Shown piece after piece: positions 25,823 to 34,477 of a stretch of 64,000 nucleotides of DNA. This stretch comes from JAGLQQ01 sp043806135 (GTDB lineage: Bacteria > Omnitrophota > Gorgyraeia > B26-G9). A model generated the notes under the pieces. It did no database searches, was not told where the DNA came from, and was given only the letters and a program-made list of their open reading frames with translations. Both the position numbers and the translations under genes were made by a program. The first letter of the stretch is position 1; each line of letters starts with the position of its first letter. The stretch covers positions 1-64,000 of the forward strand of contig JAZDHG010000031.1 of NCBI GenBank assembly GCA_043806135.1, written 5' to 3'.

Positions 25823-26215
25823 ATGGAAAATAAAAATAAACAGTGGCCTAAGGAAAAGGCGGAAAAACACCTTAAAATCAGTGCGGCATTGATCATTGTT
25901 GGCGGGATTGCCGGACTGATCATGGCTATTGATGATTTTGTTACTTTAGGTACACGTGTAAGTACATTTATATTGCCCTACGCCTATAATATTACGGCTA
26001 TTGCGGTATCCTTATTTCAGATATCTCTTGGGATTGCCTGGCTTGAAAAAAAATTATGGAGTAGATACGCTGTTTTTGTTGTTATTGCCCTAAGGTTTAT
26101 GTTCTCTTTTTATGATAATGCCGAGGCCTGGCAGGCAATAATTTTGTTAATTTACATATTATATGTGATTCCGTTCTCGAAAATAGGCGGATTATTTAAG
26201 AAAAAAGCGTATTGA
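25823..26215 (+). CDS. Small four-helix membrane protein, unknown function
   Basis: The 130-residue product from ATG 25823 has a charged N-terminus. It has four hydrophobic segments at about residues 18-38, 50-72, 82-98 and 103-122. An in-frame ATG three codons earlier overlaps the -10 box and is less likely. There is no ribosome binding site; the -10 box lies 7 nt upstream, so translation is probably leaderless. No conserved catalytic motif is seen and I do not recognise a family. It sits alone between the RSH-like gene and the folate gene. Confidence 0.7.
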   Translation: MENKNKQWPKEKAEKHLKISAALIIVGGIAGLIMAIDDFVTLGTRVSTFILPYAYNITAIAVSLFQISLGIAWLEKKLWSRYAVFVVIALRFMFSFYDNAEAWQAIILLIYILYVIPFSKIGGLFKKKAY

Positions 26216-26233
26216 AGGGCATAAATGCTTTTC

Positions 26234-26262
26234 TTGACAAATATAAGCGCTTAAGGTACAAT
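26234..26262 (+). promoter_or_regulatory. Near-consensus promoter implying a leaderless mRNA
   Basis: TTGACA (26234-26239), a 17-nt spacer and TACAAT (26257-26262) lie 5 nt before the ATG at 26268. The predicted transcription start is the A of the start codon or within a base or two of it. Confidence 0.75.
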
Positions 26263-26267
26263 TTTAC

Positions 26268-26822
26268 ATGAATAAAGGAAAAATTAGAGACGAAATTCTT
26301 AAGCTCTTAAAAGAGCAAAGAGAGGAGTTAAGACAGAAAAAGAGTTTTCAGATTAAAAAAAAATTATTTTCACAAACTCTGTTTTTACAGTCAGATACAG
26401 TAATGTTTTATATAGCAAAAAGAGAAGAAGTAGATACAACAGGTATGATTGAGGATGCGCTTAAATTAGGGAAAAAGGTGGTTGTTCCAATGATTTTGGA
26501 AAAAGAAAAAAAGATAATCCCTTCACAGCTTATAAATCCGAAAAAGGAGCTGGAAAAGGGTCTGTATGGGATCTATCAACCCAAAAAGCAGTTTATGAGA
26601 AAAGTATTGCTTAAAACCATTGATCTAGTTATTGTCCCAGGTGTGGCTTTTGACCGAACAGGAAATCGCTTGGGACGCGGGGGGGGACACTTTGATAGAT
26701 TCCTGTCAAAATTCACAAGACGTAATGTGCCGATATTCGGCCTTGCGTTTAAAATCCAAATCTTGAACAAACTTCCTGTCTTGAAACACGATATCCCTGT
26801 CAATAAGCTGATCTTCGCCTAA
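26268..26822 (+). CDS. 5-formyltetrahydrofolate cyclo-ligase
   Basis: This enzyme converts 5-formyl-THF to 5,10-methenyl-THF with ATP, returning stored folate to one-carbon metabolism. The 184 residues have the N-terminal basic helix (IRDEILKLLKEQREELRQKK) and the family signature near the end, VPGVAFDRTGNRLGRGGGHFD, with its Gly-rich ATP-binding loop (about 125-145). There is no ribosome binding site; the promoter ends 5 nt before the ATG, so the mRNA should be leaderless. It would support the purine genes and glyA further along. Confidence 0.92.
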   Translation: MNKGKIRDEILKLLKEQREELRQKKSFQIKKKLFSQTLFLQSDTVMFYIAKREEVDTTGMIEDALKLGKKVVVPMILEKEKKIIPSQLINPKKELEKGLYGIYQPKKQFMRKVLLKTIDLVIVPGVAFDRTGNRLGRGGGHFDRFLSKFTRRNVPIFGLAFKIQILNKLPVLKHDIPVNKLIFA

Positions 26823-26907
26823 ATTTTAGGCACAAACTGCTGTCTGCTTCTTACCTTTTGATTAATGTCACGGAGGAAGTGCAACTTAAGGAGGTGGAGA
26901 TTAGACT

Positions 26908-28467
26908 ATGAATACTTTAAATATAATAATTGGAGTAACAAGTGCGGTAATCTTTTTTATATTGGGATATTTTTTTAGACTTTTCGGCGCGGCAAAGAAA
27001 GTGCAAAGTGCCGAAGAAAAAGCAAAAATAATCCTGGAGGAAGCAGAACGTCAGGTAATGGCTAAAAAGAAGGAAGCAATCCTGGAAGCCAAAGATCTTC
27101 TTTATAAAACAAGAATTGAATTTGAAAAAGAATCCCAAGGCAGGCGCCAGGAGTTACTAAACATTGAACGCAGGCTGATCAGCAGAGAGGAAAACCTGGA
27201 CAGAAAGGTCGACCTTTTAGAGAAAAAGGAAAGAGAAGTAAGCAATAAGGCAAAGGTTTTAAGCGACAAGGAAAAAGAAAACCAGGAAAGGCAAAATGAG
27301 CTTAACCAGCTGATTTTGGAAGAAAAAGAGCGTCTGCAGAAAGTCTCCGGACTTAGCAGCGAAGAAGCGAAAAAAATACTCCTAAAACATATGGAGGGCG
27401 AGATTAGATATGATGCTAATCTCATGATAAAAAGAATTGAGCAGGAAGCAAAGGATGTTGCTGATAAAAAAGCAAAGCAGATCATCAGCTTGGCAATTCA
27501 GCGCTGCGCGGCTGAGCATACCGTAGAATCAACAGTTAGCGTAGTTAGTCTGCCCAGTGATGATATGAAGGGAAGAATTATCGGGCGCGAAGGACGTAAT
27601 ATAAGATCTCTTGAAGTAGCAACAGGCGTGGATATTATTATTGATGATACTCCTGAGGCAGTAACCCTTTCTGGATTTGATCCGATTAAAAGAGAGATTG
27701 CCAGACTCTCACTGGAGCGTCTTATTGCAAACGGACGGATACACCCGGCCCGTATAGAAGAAGTTGTCGGCAAAATAAAAAAGGAAATGGACCAGAGCAT
27801 AAAAGAAGAAGGAGAAAAAGCTTCTTTTGATGTCGGCGTGCAGAGGATACACCCGGCGATAATCAAACTTTTAGGCCGTTTAAAATATAGAACAAGCTAT
27901 GGCCAGAATGTGCTGCAGCACTCTAAAGAAGCGGCATTTATAATGGGATTGCTTGCCGGACAGCTTGAGCTTGATATTACACTGGCAAAAAGAATCGGTT
28001 TTTTCCATGATCTGGGAAAAGCTGTGGACCATGAGCTGGAGGGAACACATGCGGCGATAGGGGCTGAGCTGGCAAGAAAATACGGCGAGAATCAGACCGT
28101 AGTGGATGCAATTGCGGCGCATCATGATGAAGCTGAGTCTAACTCCATTTATGGAATACTTGTACAAGCAGCTGATGCAATAAGCGCAACAAGACCTGGT
28201 GCTCGCCGGGAAACCCTGGAGATATATATTAAACGCCTTGAAAAACTGGAAGCAATTGCCGATTCATTCAAAGGCGTGGATAAGGCTTTTGCTATACAGG
28301 CCGGCCGTGAGATCAGGGTTATTGTTAATCCGGATAAGGTGGGGGACCAGGAAGCAACGATCCTTGCCAGGGATATTACCAAGAAGATCGAGAATGAACT
28401 TGAATACCCAGGTCAGGTAAAAGTAACAGTGATCCGGGAAAAGCGGATTGTTGAATTCGCAAAATAG
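26908..28467 (+). CDS. rny: Ribonuclease Y
   Basis: This membrane-anchored endoribonuclease initiates mRNA decay in many bacteria lacking RNase E. The N-terminal membrane helix spans about residues 5-25. A long coiled coil rich in Lys and Glu follows (about 30-200). A KH domain (about 210-275, PSDDMKGRIIGREGRNIR) and an HD domain with FFHDLGKAVDHELEG near residue 365 complete it. The length of 519 is typical. AAGGAGGTGG precedes the ATG. The next gene, ymdB, is its usual neighbour. Confidence 0.97.
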   Translation: MNTLNIIIGVTSAVIFFILGYFFRLFGAAKKVQSAEEKAKIILEEAERQVMAKKKEAILEAKDLLYKTRIEFEKESQGRRQELLNIERRLISREENLDRKVDLLEKKEREVSNKAKVLSDKEKENQERQNELNQLILEEKERLQKVSGLSSEEAKKILLKHMEGEIRYDANLMIKRIEQEAKDVADKKAKQIISLAIQRCAAEHTVESTVSVVSLPSDDMKGRIIGREGRNIRSLEVATGVDIIIDDTPEAVTLSGFDPIKREIARLSLERLIANGRIHPARIEEVVGKIKKEMDQSIKEEGEKASFDVGVQRIHPAIIKLLGRLKYRTSYGQNVLQHSKEAAFIMGLLAGQLELDITLAKRIGFFHDLGKAVDHELEGTHAAIGAELARKYGENQTVVDAIAAHHDEAESNSIYGILVQAADAISATRPGARRETLEIYIKRLEKLEAIADSFKGVDKAFAIQAGREIRVIVNPDKVGDQEATILARDITKKIENELEYPGQVKVTVIREKRIVEFAK

Positions 28468-28469
28468 AT

Positions 28470-28515
28470 TAGCTGATTTGCTCATGAGCTCATGAGCTGA
28501 TGAGCTGAGGTTTTA
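28470..28515. repeat. Short-word array AGCTGAT/CTCATGAG
   Basis: AGCTGAT, CTCATGAG and GATGAGCT words alternate. They include a perfect 18-bp palindrome (GCTCATGAGCTCATGAGC, 28480-28497). The same vocabulary appears at 2069-2090. Confidence 0.55.
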
Positions 28516-28520
28516 AGCTT

Positions 28521-29309
28521 ATGAAGATATTAATGATCGGTGACATAGTAGGAGAGCCGGGAAGACGTGCGGTAAGTAAAGGCATTGCTTCTTTAAGGGA
28601 GCGCGAGCAAATAGATTTTGTGATCGCCAATGCGGAAAACTCTGCGGCTGGCTCAGGCATAACCGCTAAAATTTACAATGAACTTATCAGCTGCGGGGTT
28701 GATGTGCTTACCTCAGGAGATCATGTTTTTAAGAAAAAGGAAATAGTCGAGATATTGAATTTCCACGAAAGATTGATCAGGCCGGCTAATTACCCGGATG
28801 AGGTTCCGGGCAGCGGATACGTTATAGTCCGGGCTTCCAACGGAGAAAAAGTAGGCGTGATCAATGTAAACGGCAGAGTTTTTATGGAGCCGCTGGATTG
28901 TCCTTTCCGTAAAGCGCAAGAGCTTATAAAAAAAATCAAACAGGAAACGCAGATTATAATTGTTGATATCCATGCAGAGGCAACCAGTGAAAAAGTTGCC
29001 ATGGGATGGTATCTTAACGGCCAGGTAAGCGCTGTATTGGGAACGCATACCCATGTGCAAACTGCAGATGAGCGCATACTTCCCGAAGCTGACCATACAG
29101 CCTACATTACGGATGTGGGCATGAGCGGTCCGATTGATTCGGTAATAGGCAGAAAAATTGAGCAGATACTTCCGAGATTCTTAAATCATATTCCAATGAG
29201 ATTTGAAGTTGCCGATAAAAATGTGCAGCTGCAGGGAGTCCTTATGGAAGTAGACCCAGTGAGCGGGAAAGCGAAGTCGATTAAAAGAGTTAAGGAGAGC
29301 ATTACTTAG
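28521..29309 (+). CDS. ymdB: YmdB-type metallophosphoesterase
   Basis: This calcineurin-like phosphoesterase family includes Bacillus YmdB, a 2',3'-cAMP phosphodiesterase affecting RNA decay and biofilm state. The metal ligands are seen in IGDIVGEPGRRAV (residue 7), ANAENSAAGSGIT (about 39), LTSGDHVF (about 68), DIHAEATSEK (about 150) and GTHTHVQTAD (about 175). The 262 residues equal the family length. The rny-ymdB pair is conserved in Firmicutes and other phyla, suggesting a shared RNA-turnover role. The gap before it holds short-word repeats. Confidence 0.93.
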   Translation: MKILMIGDIVGEPGRRAVSKGIASLREREQIDFVIANAENSAAGSGITAKIYNELISCGVDVLTSGDHVFKKKEIVEILNFHERLIRPANYPDEVPGSGYVIVRASNGEKVGVINVNGRVFMEPLDCPFRKAQELIKKIKQETQIIIVDIHAEATSEKVAMGWYLNGQVSAVLGTHTHVQTADERILPEADHTAYITDVGMSGPIDSVIGRKIEQILPRFLNHIPMRFEVADKNVQLQGVLMEVDPVSGKAKSIKRVKESIT

Positions 29310-29648
29310 AGGGACACCCCGGCATATCTAAATGCTTTGCTGATTCTCAAAATATCCCACTTTTTCAAAAACTATTGAAAACTTATCTGTGCACTGTATA
29401 ATAGTTTATGCTATCCTTGTTTAAAAATTTCAAATCAAGGGACTGTTGCGAAACACAGTCCTACACAGAATAACACAGATTAAAGACACGAGATTATCAC
29501 AGATTATCGATGAGCATTTTGTGATTATCAATGAAATATCTGCTATTATCTGTGCGTTTTTATTGTTTTGCAACAGAGCCATAAAATAACGTATGATGTT
29601 ATAGAATTTATTGATTATTAAACCCTGATTTTAAAAAAGAGGTGAAAA
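29310..29648. other. Gap between ymdB and V-ATPase operon
   Basis: No gene is seen. Most of the gap is the inverted element at 29439-29580. GAGGTG before 29649 is the ribosome binding site of the next gene. Confidence 0.7.
29439..29580. mobile_element. MITE-like element with IS6-like ends and CACAGATTA array
   Basis: The left end GGGACTGTTGCGAA and the right end (reverse complement GGCTCTGTTGCAAA) are near-perfect 14-nt inverted repeats. They closely resemble the GGCACTGTTGCAAA ends of IS26/IS6-family elements. The 142-bp interior has no gene. It consists of CACAGATTA-like words on the left and TATCTGTG/TGATTATC words on the right. I saw no target-site duplication. Confidence 0.55.
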
Positions 29649-30275
29649 ATGTCGGATAAACTGGAAAAGCTTACTAAACAGATATATGAAGAGGGCGTAG
29701 GAAAGGCTAAAGAAGAGGCGGAAAATATTATTAAAGCGGCTGAGGCGGAAAAGAGAAAGATCCTGCGCGCAGCAAGAGTTGAGGCACAGGATATAGCCAA
29801 TGTCGCCAAGAAAGATGCGGAGGAGCTTAAAAACAGGGTAGCTTCTGAGGTGCGTATGGCGAGCTCGCAGTCACTGGCCTTGCTAAGGCAGAAAATAACC
29901 GAACTTATATGTGTAAAAGTATCCGAGTCTTCAGTTAATGGCTTATTCGATGATCCGGATTTTTTGAAAAATATGCTTGAAACTGTTATGAAGGAGTGGA
30001 TGGCTAGCGGATGTCAAAGAGGCCAGGCCTTTTATATAACACTTCCCAAGAAGATGCAGGGAGAGATCCAGGATTATTTCCTGGAGAAGGGTAAAAAAGA
30101 GCTGGATAATAAACTGGAGATCGAATTTGACGAAAAGATCAAAAGCGGCTTTGTGATCAGTCCTAAAGACGGCAGCTATAGGATCGGTTTTACAGAAGAA
30201 GATTTTAAGGCTCTTATAGAATATTTTTTGCGTCCGCATATAAAGAAATTTCTTTTTAAGGATGAAACTAAATAA
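29649..30275 (+). CDS. atpE: V-type ATPase subunit E
   Basis: This peripheral-stalk subunit of the V/A-type ATPase has 208 residues. The N-terminal half is a long Lys/Glu/Ala coiled coil (about 1-95, EGVGKAKEEAENIIKAAEAE) that would form the right-handed stalk. The globular C-terminal part contacts the catalytic head. GAGGTG precedes the ATG. The stop and the next ATG are adjacent within 1-2 nt. It is the first gene of an operon of the chlamydia/Bacteroides/spirochaete type (E, DUF2764, A, B, D, I, K). Confidence 0.88.
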   Translation: MSDKLEKLTKQIYEEGVGKAKEEAENIIKAAEAEKRKILRAARVEAQDIANVAKKDAEELKNRVASEVRMASSQSLALLRQKITELICVKVSESSVNGLFDDPDFLKNMLETVMKEWMASGCQRGQAFYITLPKKMQGEIQDYFLEKGKKELDNKLEIEFDEKIKSGFVISPKDGSYRIGFTEEDFKALIEYFLRPHIKKFLFKDETK

Positions 30276-31099
30276 TGAGTAGACAGTATTATTATCTTAT
30301 TGCATCACTTGGGCAGTTGCGCCTTGATGATTATAAAGAGCCTTACCGCGTGGATGAGTTTGTTTCGGAACTTCATAAAAACCTTACACCTGTTCATAGC
30401 GGGTATGTGCGGGATATACTGCGTATCTATGATAATGCGCACATCGTCGACTGCATGCTGGAAAACCAGAAACCATGGTTATTATGCAAAGGCAACTGGA
30501 CATTTGATGAGCTTAAGAAAAAAATGCCTTTTAATGAATACGATACGGATGCTTATATAGCTTGTTTTATGAAAGAGTTTAATAGGCTTAAACAAAATAC
30601 CCAGAAAATTTCAAGAGCTGATATCGAAAAAGTGATTTGGCATATTTTTTACTCTAAAATGGTAAATCATGATAACGCCTTTATCCGCCGTTACTTCTCT
30701 TTTGACCTGGAACTAAAGAATGTTCTGGCAAGTTTTAATAAGCGGAAATTTAGTCTTTCAGAGGATATCCTGATGCGTGTAAGCGATAGTGGAATAATGG
30801 ACAAATTAAGTTCTTCAACGGCTAATGACTTTGGATTGTCCAAAGAGCTGGAGTATATCCCGGGATTACTAGATGCTTTTTTAAAGAAAGACAGCGTTAA
30901 TATCGAAAAATTTACAGACCAGCTGCGTTGGGACATGATCGACCAGATAAACTCGCTTGTGTATTTTCAGATCGATGTTTTGCTGGGATATCTTATTAAA
31001 CTGATGCTTGTAGAGCGTTGGATTTCTCTTGATGAGGTTACAGGCAAAGAGAGTTTTCAAAAAATCATGGAGATTAAAACAGAAGAAGTATATCAGTAG
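30275..31099 (+). CDS. DUF2764 protein, V-ATPase subunit C-like
   Basis: This 274-residue soluble protein starts MSRQYYYLIASLGQLRLDD, a typical opening of the DUF2764 family found only inside V-ATPase operons of Chlamydiae, Bacteroidetes and spirochaetes. Its position between subunits E and A, and its mostly helical composition, suggest it replaces subunit C, the socket that joins the rotor ring to the central stalk. That role is an inference from context and is not demonstrated here. It is translationally linked to atpE and lies 18 nt before atpA. Confidence 0.8.
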   Translation: MSRQYYYLIASLGQLRLDDYKEPYRVDEFVSELHKNLTPVHSGYVRDILRIYDNAHIVDCMLENQKPWLLCKGNWTFDELKKKMPFNEYDTDAYIACFMKEFNRLKQNTQKISRADIEKVIWHIFYSKMVNHDNAFIRRYFSFDLELKNVLASFNKRKFSLSEDILMRVSDSGIMDKLSSSTANDFGLSKELEYIPGLLDAFLKKDSVNIEKFTDQLRWDMIDQINSLVYFQIDVLLGYLIKLMLVERWISLDEVTGKESFQKIMEIKTEEVYQ

Positions 31100-31117
31100 A
31101 ATATTTGTGGAGGAACC

Positions 31118-32875
31118 ATGGCGACAAAAGGAAGGGTTATTGCTGTTGTCTCTAATCTAGTAACAATAGAAGTGGACGGACCAGTCAGTCAAAATGAGAT
31201 CTGCTATATAGATTTAGACGGTATAAAACTTAAGGCAGAGGTAATTAAAATTAACGGAAACCGTGCCTCTGCACAGGTCTTTGAAAGTACGCGGGGACTT
31301 CGTTTCGGCTGTAGTGCAGAATTTACAGAGCATATGCTTGAGGTTGAACTCGGGCCCGGCCTTCTTTCGAAAAAATATGACGGCCTGCAAAATGATCTCG
31401 AAGCAATGAACGGGGTATTTTTAAAAAGAGGAGAATTAACAGCGAGATTTTCTTATGAACAAAAATGGGATTTTGTTCCGATAGCCAAAGTGAACGATAG
31501 GGTTAAAGCAGGAGATTTCCTCGGCGAGGTCAATGAAAACTGGGTTAAACATAAAATTATGGTGCCTTTTGCTCTGGAAGGTCTATGGCAGATAGAATCA
31601 ATTGCCAAAAAAGGCTCATATACGGTAAAAGATACCATTGCCGTGTTAAAGGACAAAGACGGAAAGAAACAGAATGTCAGCATGATGCAGCGCTGGCCGG
31701 TAAAAGTACCGGTTCGTGCCTATGCGGATAAGCCGATAGCTTATAAATTGCTTCAGACAGGGGTAAGGCTTATTGACACGCTAAACCCTATAGTAGAAGG
31801 AGGTACAGGATTTATTCCCGGACCTTTTGGTTGCGGCAAAACAGTTTTGCAGCATATTATTGCCGCTAATGCCCAGGTTGATATGGTAATTATCTGCGCT
31901 TGCGGAGAAAGAGCGAATGAGGTAGTGGAGATATTTAAGGAATATCCGGAGCTTGAAGATCCGTTTACCGGACGCAAACTTATTGAACGCACGATTATTA
32001 TTTGCAATACTTCCAATATGCCCGTAGCTGCACGAGAGGCCTCTGTTTATACAGCAATGACAATCGCCGAATATTACCGTCAGATGGGTTTAAAGATATT
32101 ACTGCTTGCCGATTCTACATCCCGTTGGGCTCAGGCACTCAGAGAGATGTCCAACCGAATGGAAGAATTGCCGGGCCCGGACGCTTTCCCCATGGATTTG
32201 ACGGCGATTGTGGCTAATTTTTATTCAAGAGCAGGCCTGGTTGAGCTCTCTAACGGACAGACAGGGTCGGTAACCTTTATCGGAACGGTTTCTCCTGCGG
32301 GAGGGAATTTTAAAGAGCCGGTGACCGAATCCACCAAGAAAGTAGCCCGTTGTTTTTATGCTCTTTCCCAGAAGCGCGCCGATAGCAAAAGATATCCTTC
32401 GATAGATACAATAGAAAGTTATTCAAAATACCTTGAATATAAAGAAGTGCAGGAATACATGGCGGAAAATCTGGAACCGCATTGGATAGAAAAGATTTTG
32501 TACATACGCGATGTCTTGCTCAGGGGAAAAGAGTCATATGACCGGATAAATATTTTGGGCGATGACAGCGTGCCTGTTGAATATCACGAGCGTTACTGGA
32601 AATCTGAACTGATTGACTTTGGATTTCTGCAGCAGGATGCTTTTGACGAGGTTGATAAGGCAACGCCTATGGATAGGCAAAAATACATGATGGATATTAT
32701 ATACAATATATGCAAAGCAGACTTCAAATTTGAAAATTTTGACGGAGTCGCTGATTACTTTAAAAAAATCATAAATTTAATAAAACAGATGAACTATTCT
32801 AAATTTCAGGAAGAAGAATTTAAGAAGTTTGAAGACGAACTGCAAAGTGTCTTGATGGAACGAAAGGTCAATTGA
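31118..32875 (+). CDS. atpA: V-type ATPase catalytic subunit A
   Basis: This is the catalytic nucleotide-binding subunit. Its 585 residues begin with a beta-barrel domain (ATKGRVIAVVSNLVTIEV). They include the non-homologous insertion typical of A/V-type alpha-like subunits. Walker A is GPFGCGKTVL (about 235), and CACGERANEVVE follows (about 268). DSTSRWAQALREMSNRMEE (about 330) is intact. GGAGG precedes the ATG. The gene ends in a 14-bp hairpin right after the stop, then a structured leader leading to atpB. Confidence 0.97.
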   Translation: MATKGRVIAVVSNLVTIEVDGPVSQNEICYIDLDGIKLKAEVIKINGNRASAQVFESTRGLRFGCSAEFTEHMLEVELGPGLLSKKYDGLQNDLEAMNGVFLKRGELTARFSYEQKWDFVPIAKVNDRVKAGDFLGEVNENWVKHKIMVPFALEGLWQIESIAKKGSYTVKDTIAVLKDKDGKKQNVSMMQRWPVKVPVRAYADKPIAYKLLQTGVRLIDTLNPIVEGGTGFIPGPFGCGKTVLQHIIAANAQVDMVIICACGERANEVVEIFKEYPELEDPFTGRKLIERTIIICNTSNMPVAAREASVYTAMTIAEYYRQMGLKILLLADSTSRWAQALREMSNRMEELPGPDAFPMDLTAIVANFYSRAGLVELSNGQTGSVTFIGTVSPAGGNFKEPVTESTKKVARCFYALSQKRADSKRYPSIDTIESYSKYLEYKEVQEYMAENLEPHWIEKILYIRDVLLRGKESYDRINILGDDSVPVEYHERYWKSELIDFGFLQQDAFDEVDKATPMDRQKYMMDIIYNICKADFKFENFDGVADYFKKIINLIKQMNYSKFQEEEFKKFEDELQSVLMERKVN

Positions 32876-32918
32876 TGACTGAACTTATGGAGCGTAAGAG
32901 GACATAAGTTCACAGTCA
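32876..32918 (+). promoter_or_regulatory. Hairpin directly after atpA stop
   Basis: TGACTGAACTTATG pairs with CATAAGTT-CA-CAGTCA, a 14-bp stem with a 2-nt bulge and 13-nt loop, beginning the base after the stop codon. There is no T-tract. It may set relative mRNA stability of atpA and atpB. Confidence 0.5.
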
Positions 32919-32927
32919 GAGAATGAC

Positions 32928-33092
32928 CCAGCCCTCTGTGCAGATAGAGGAAAGATATTTAAAAAAGAAAGATAATAGCAATAACTAGCCCTCACAGGGT
33001 TGATCAGGGAATAGCTTAGAGGGCTGGATTTAATTCGCGCATATCATTTAACTTCACAATGTTCGCTAAATAATGCGCTCATTAAAGAAAGG
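32928..33092 (+). promoter_or_regulatory. Structured 5' leader of atpB (shared leader family)
   Basis: CCTCT/AGAGG hairpin (32933-32950). AGCCCTC (32987-32993) pairs with GAGGGCT (33019-33025). The block GGATTTAATTC (33026-33036) follows, then a hairpin GCGCAT/ATGCGC with inner ATTTA/TAAAT (33037-33078), then TCATTAAAG and the ribosome binding site. It is the closest relative of 20431-20594, and sits inside an operon. Confidence 0.6.
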
Positions 33093-33100
33093 AAAATATC

Positions 33101-34477
33101 ATGAACCAGAAAACTCCGGCGTTTACAACTGTATATACAAAGATAGAGCAGATTACTAAAGCAACATGTTCTTTAAGGGCAGGCGGCGCATTTAATGAGG
33201 AAATGGCACTTATTGACGGGCGGCCGGCTCAGGTTGTGAAAATACAGGGAGATTTGATCACATTACAGGTTTTCTCTGGAACCCAGGGGATCGGTACGGA
33301 TGTTGATGTCGTGTTCTTGGGAGAACCGCCAACCCTTAAAGTAGGTCCGGATTTATCGGGAAGATTTTTTAGCGCATACGGTACGCCGATTGACGGAGGC
33401 CCTGAGTTGGAGGGAAAGAAGGTTCCGATCGGAGGTCCCAGTGTAAATCCGGTGCGCCGCAAACAGCCTTCAGAGCTTATTAGTACGGGGATTGCCGGTA
33501 TTGATCTGAACAATACCCTAGTGGGAGGACAGAAAATTCCCTTTTTTGCCAATCCGGATCAGCCCTTTAATCAGGTTATGGCTAATGTTGCTTTGCGTGC
33601 CGGAGCGGACAGGATTATTTTAGGCGGTATGGGTTTATCCAATGACGATTATCTTTATTACCGGCGTATATTTGAAGACGCAGGTGTTTTGGAAAAGATA
33701 ACCTGTTTTATAAACACAACAGATGATCCGCCAGTCGAGCGTTTGCTGATCCCGGATATGGTCTTAACTGCGGCAGAATATTTTGCAGTTGAGAAAAAAG
33801 AAAAAGTTTTGGTCTTACTTACAGATATGACGCTTTTTTGTGATGCTTTGAGTATTGTCTCTAACCGTATGGATCAAATCCCGAGTAAAGACAGTATGCC
33901 TGGTTCTTTATACAGTGATTTGGCGAAGATATATGAAAAAGCGGTTCAGTTTGAAGAAGGCTCGATCACTATTGTTGCGGTAACAACGCTGAGCGGAGAG
34001 GATATTACACATGCAATCCCGGATAATACCGGATATATTACCGAAGGACAGCTTTTTTTGCGGCGCAATACGGATATTTCTAAAGTTATCGTTGATCCTT
34101 TCCGTAGTTTGTCTCGTTTGAAACAGCTGGTGATCGGCAAACGCACAAGAGAAGATCACCCCCAGGTTATGAATGCAGGTATCCGTTTGTATTCTGATGC
34201 CGCATACGCGAAAACAAAACAGGAGAACGGGTTTGACCTTACTGATTATGATGAACGGGCATTGAAATTCGCCTTTGATTACAGCAATGAACTCTTGGCC
34301 ATTGATATTAATATTGATATAGATAAGATGATCAATACCGCCTGGAGGTTGCTGGCAAAATATTTTAGCAAAGATGAAATTGGCATTAAACAGGAGATGG
34401 TGGACAAATACTGGCCGAAAGAAGACGGAGAACAGGCTAGTAGCGAGAATAAATCGACAGACGGGAGAAAAAACTGA
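33101..34477 (+). CDS. atpB: V-type ATPase subunit B
   Basis: This is the regulatory, non-catalytic nucleotide-site subunit that alternates with subunit A in the head. The 458 residues include FTTVYTKIEQITKATCSLRA at the start, the GTDVDVVFLGEPP segment and VLVLLTDMTLFCDALSIVSNRMDQIP-type sequence (about 235). As in other B subunits there is no intact P-loop. AGAAAGG precedes the ATG behind a hairpin leader. A separate leader between A and B suggests their ratio is tuned at the RNA level. Confidence 0.96.
   Translation: MNQKTPAFTTVYTKIEQITKATCSLRAGGAFNEEMALIDGRPAQVVKIQGDLITLQVFSGTQGIGTDVDVVFLGEPPTLKVGPDLSGRFFSAYGTPIDGGPELEGKKVPIGGPSVNPVRRKQPSELISTGIAGIDLNNTLVGGQKIPFFANPDQPFNQVMANVALRAGADRIILGGMGLSNDDYLYYRRIFEDAGVLEKITCFINTTDDPPVERLLIPDMVLTAAEYFAVEKKEKVLVLLTDMTLFCDALSIVSNRMDQIPSKDSMPGSLYSDLAKIYEKAVQFEEGSITIVAVTTLSGEDITHAIPDNTGYITEGQLFLRRNTDISKVIVDPFRSLSRLKQLVIGKRTREDHPQVMNAGIRLYSDAAYAKTKQENGFDLTDYDERALKFAFDYSNELLAIDINIDIDKMINTAWRLLAKYFSKDEIGIKQEMVDKYWPKEDGEQASSENKSTDGRKN

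Noticed and set aside
26823..26907. 6S RNA near the formyl-THF cyclo-ligase gene
   Set aside because: That linkage is known in other bacteria, but this gap is too short and has no long rod-like fold.
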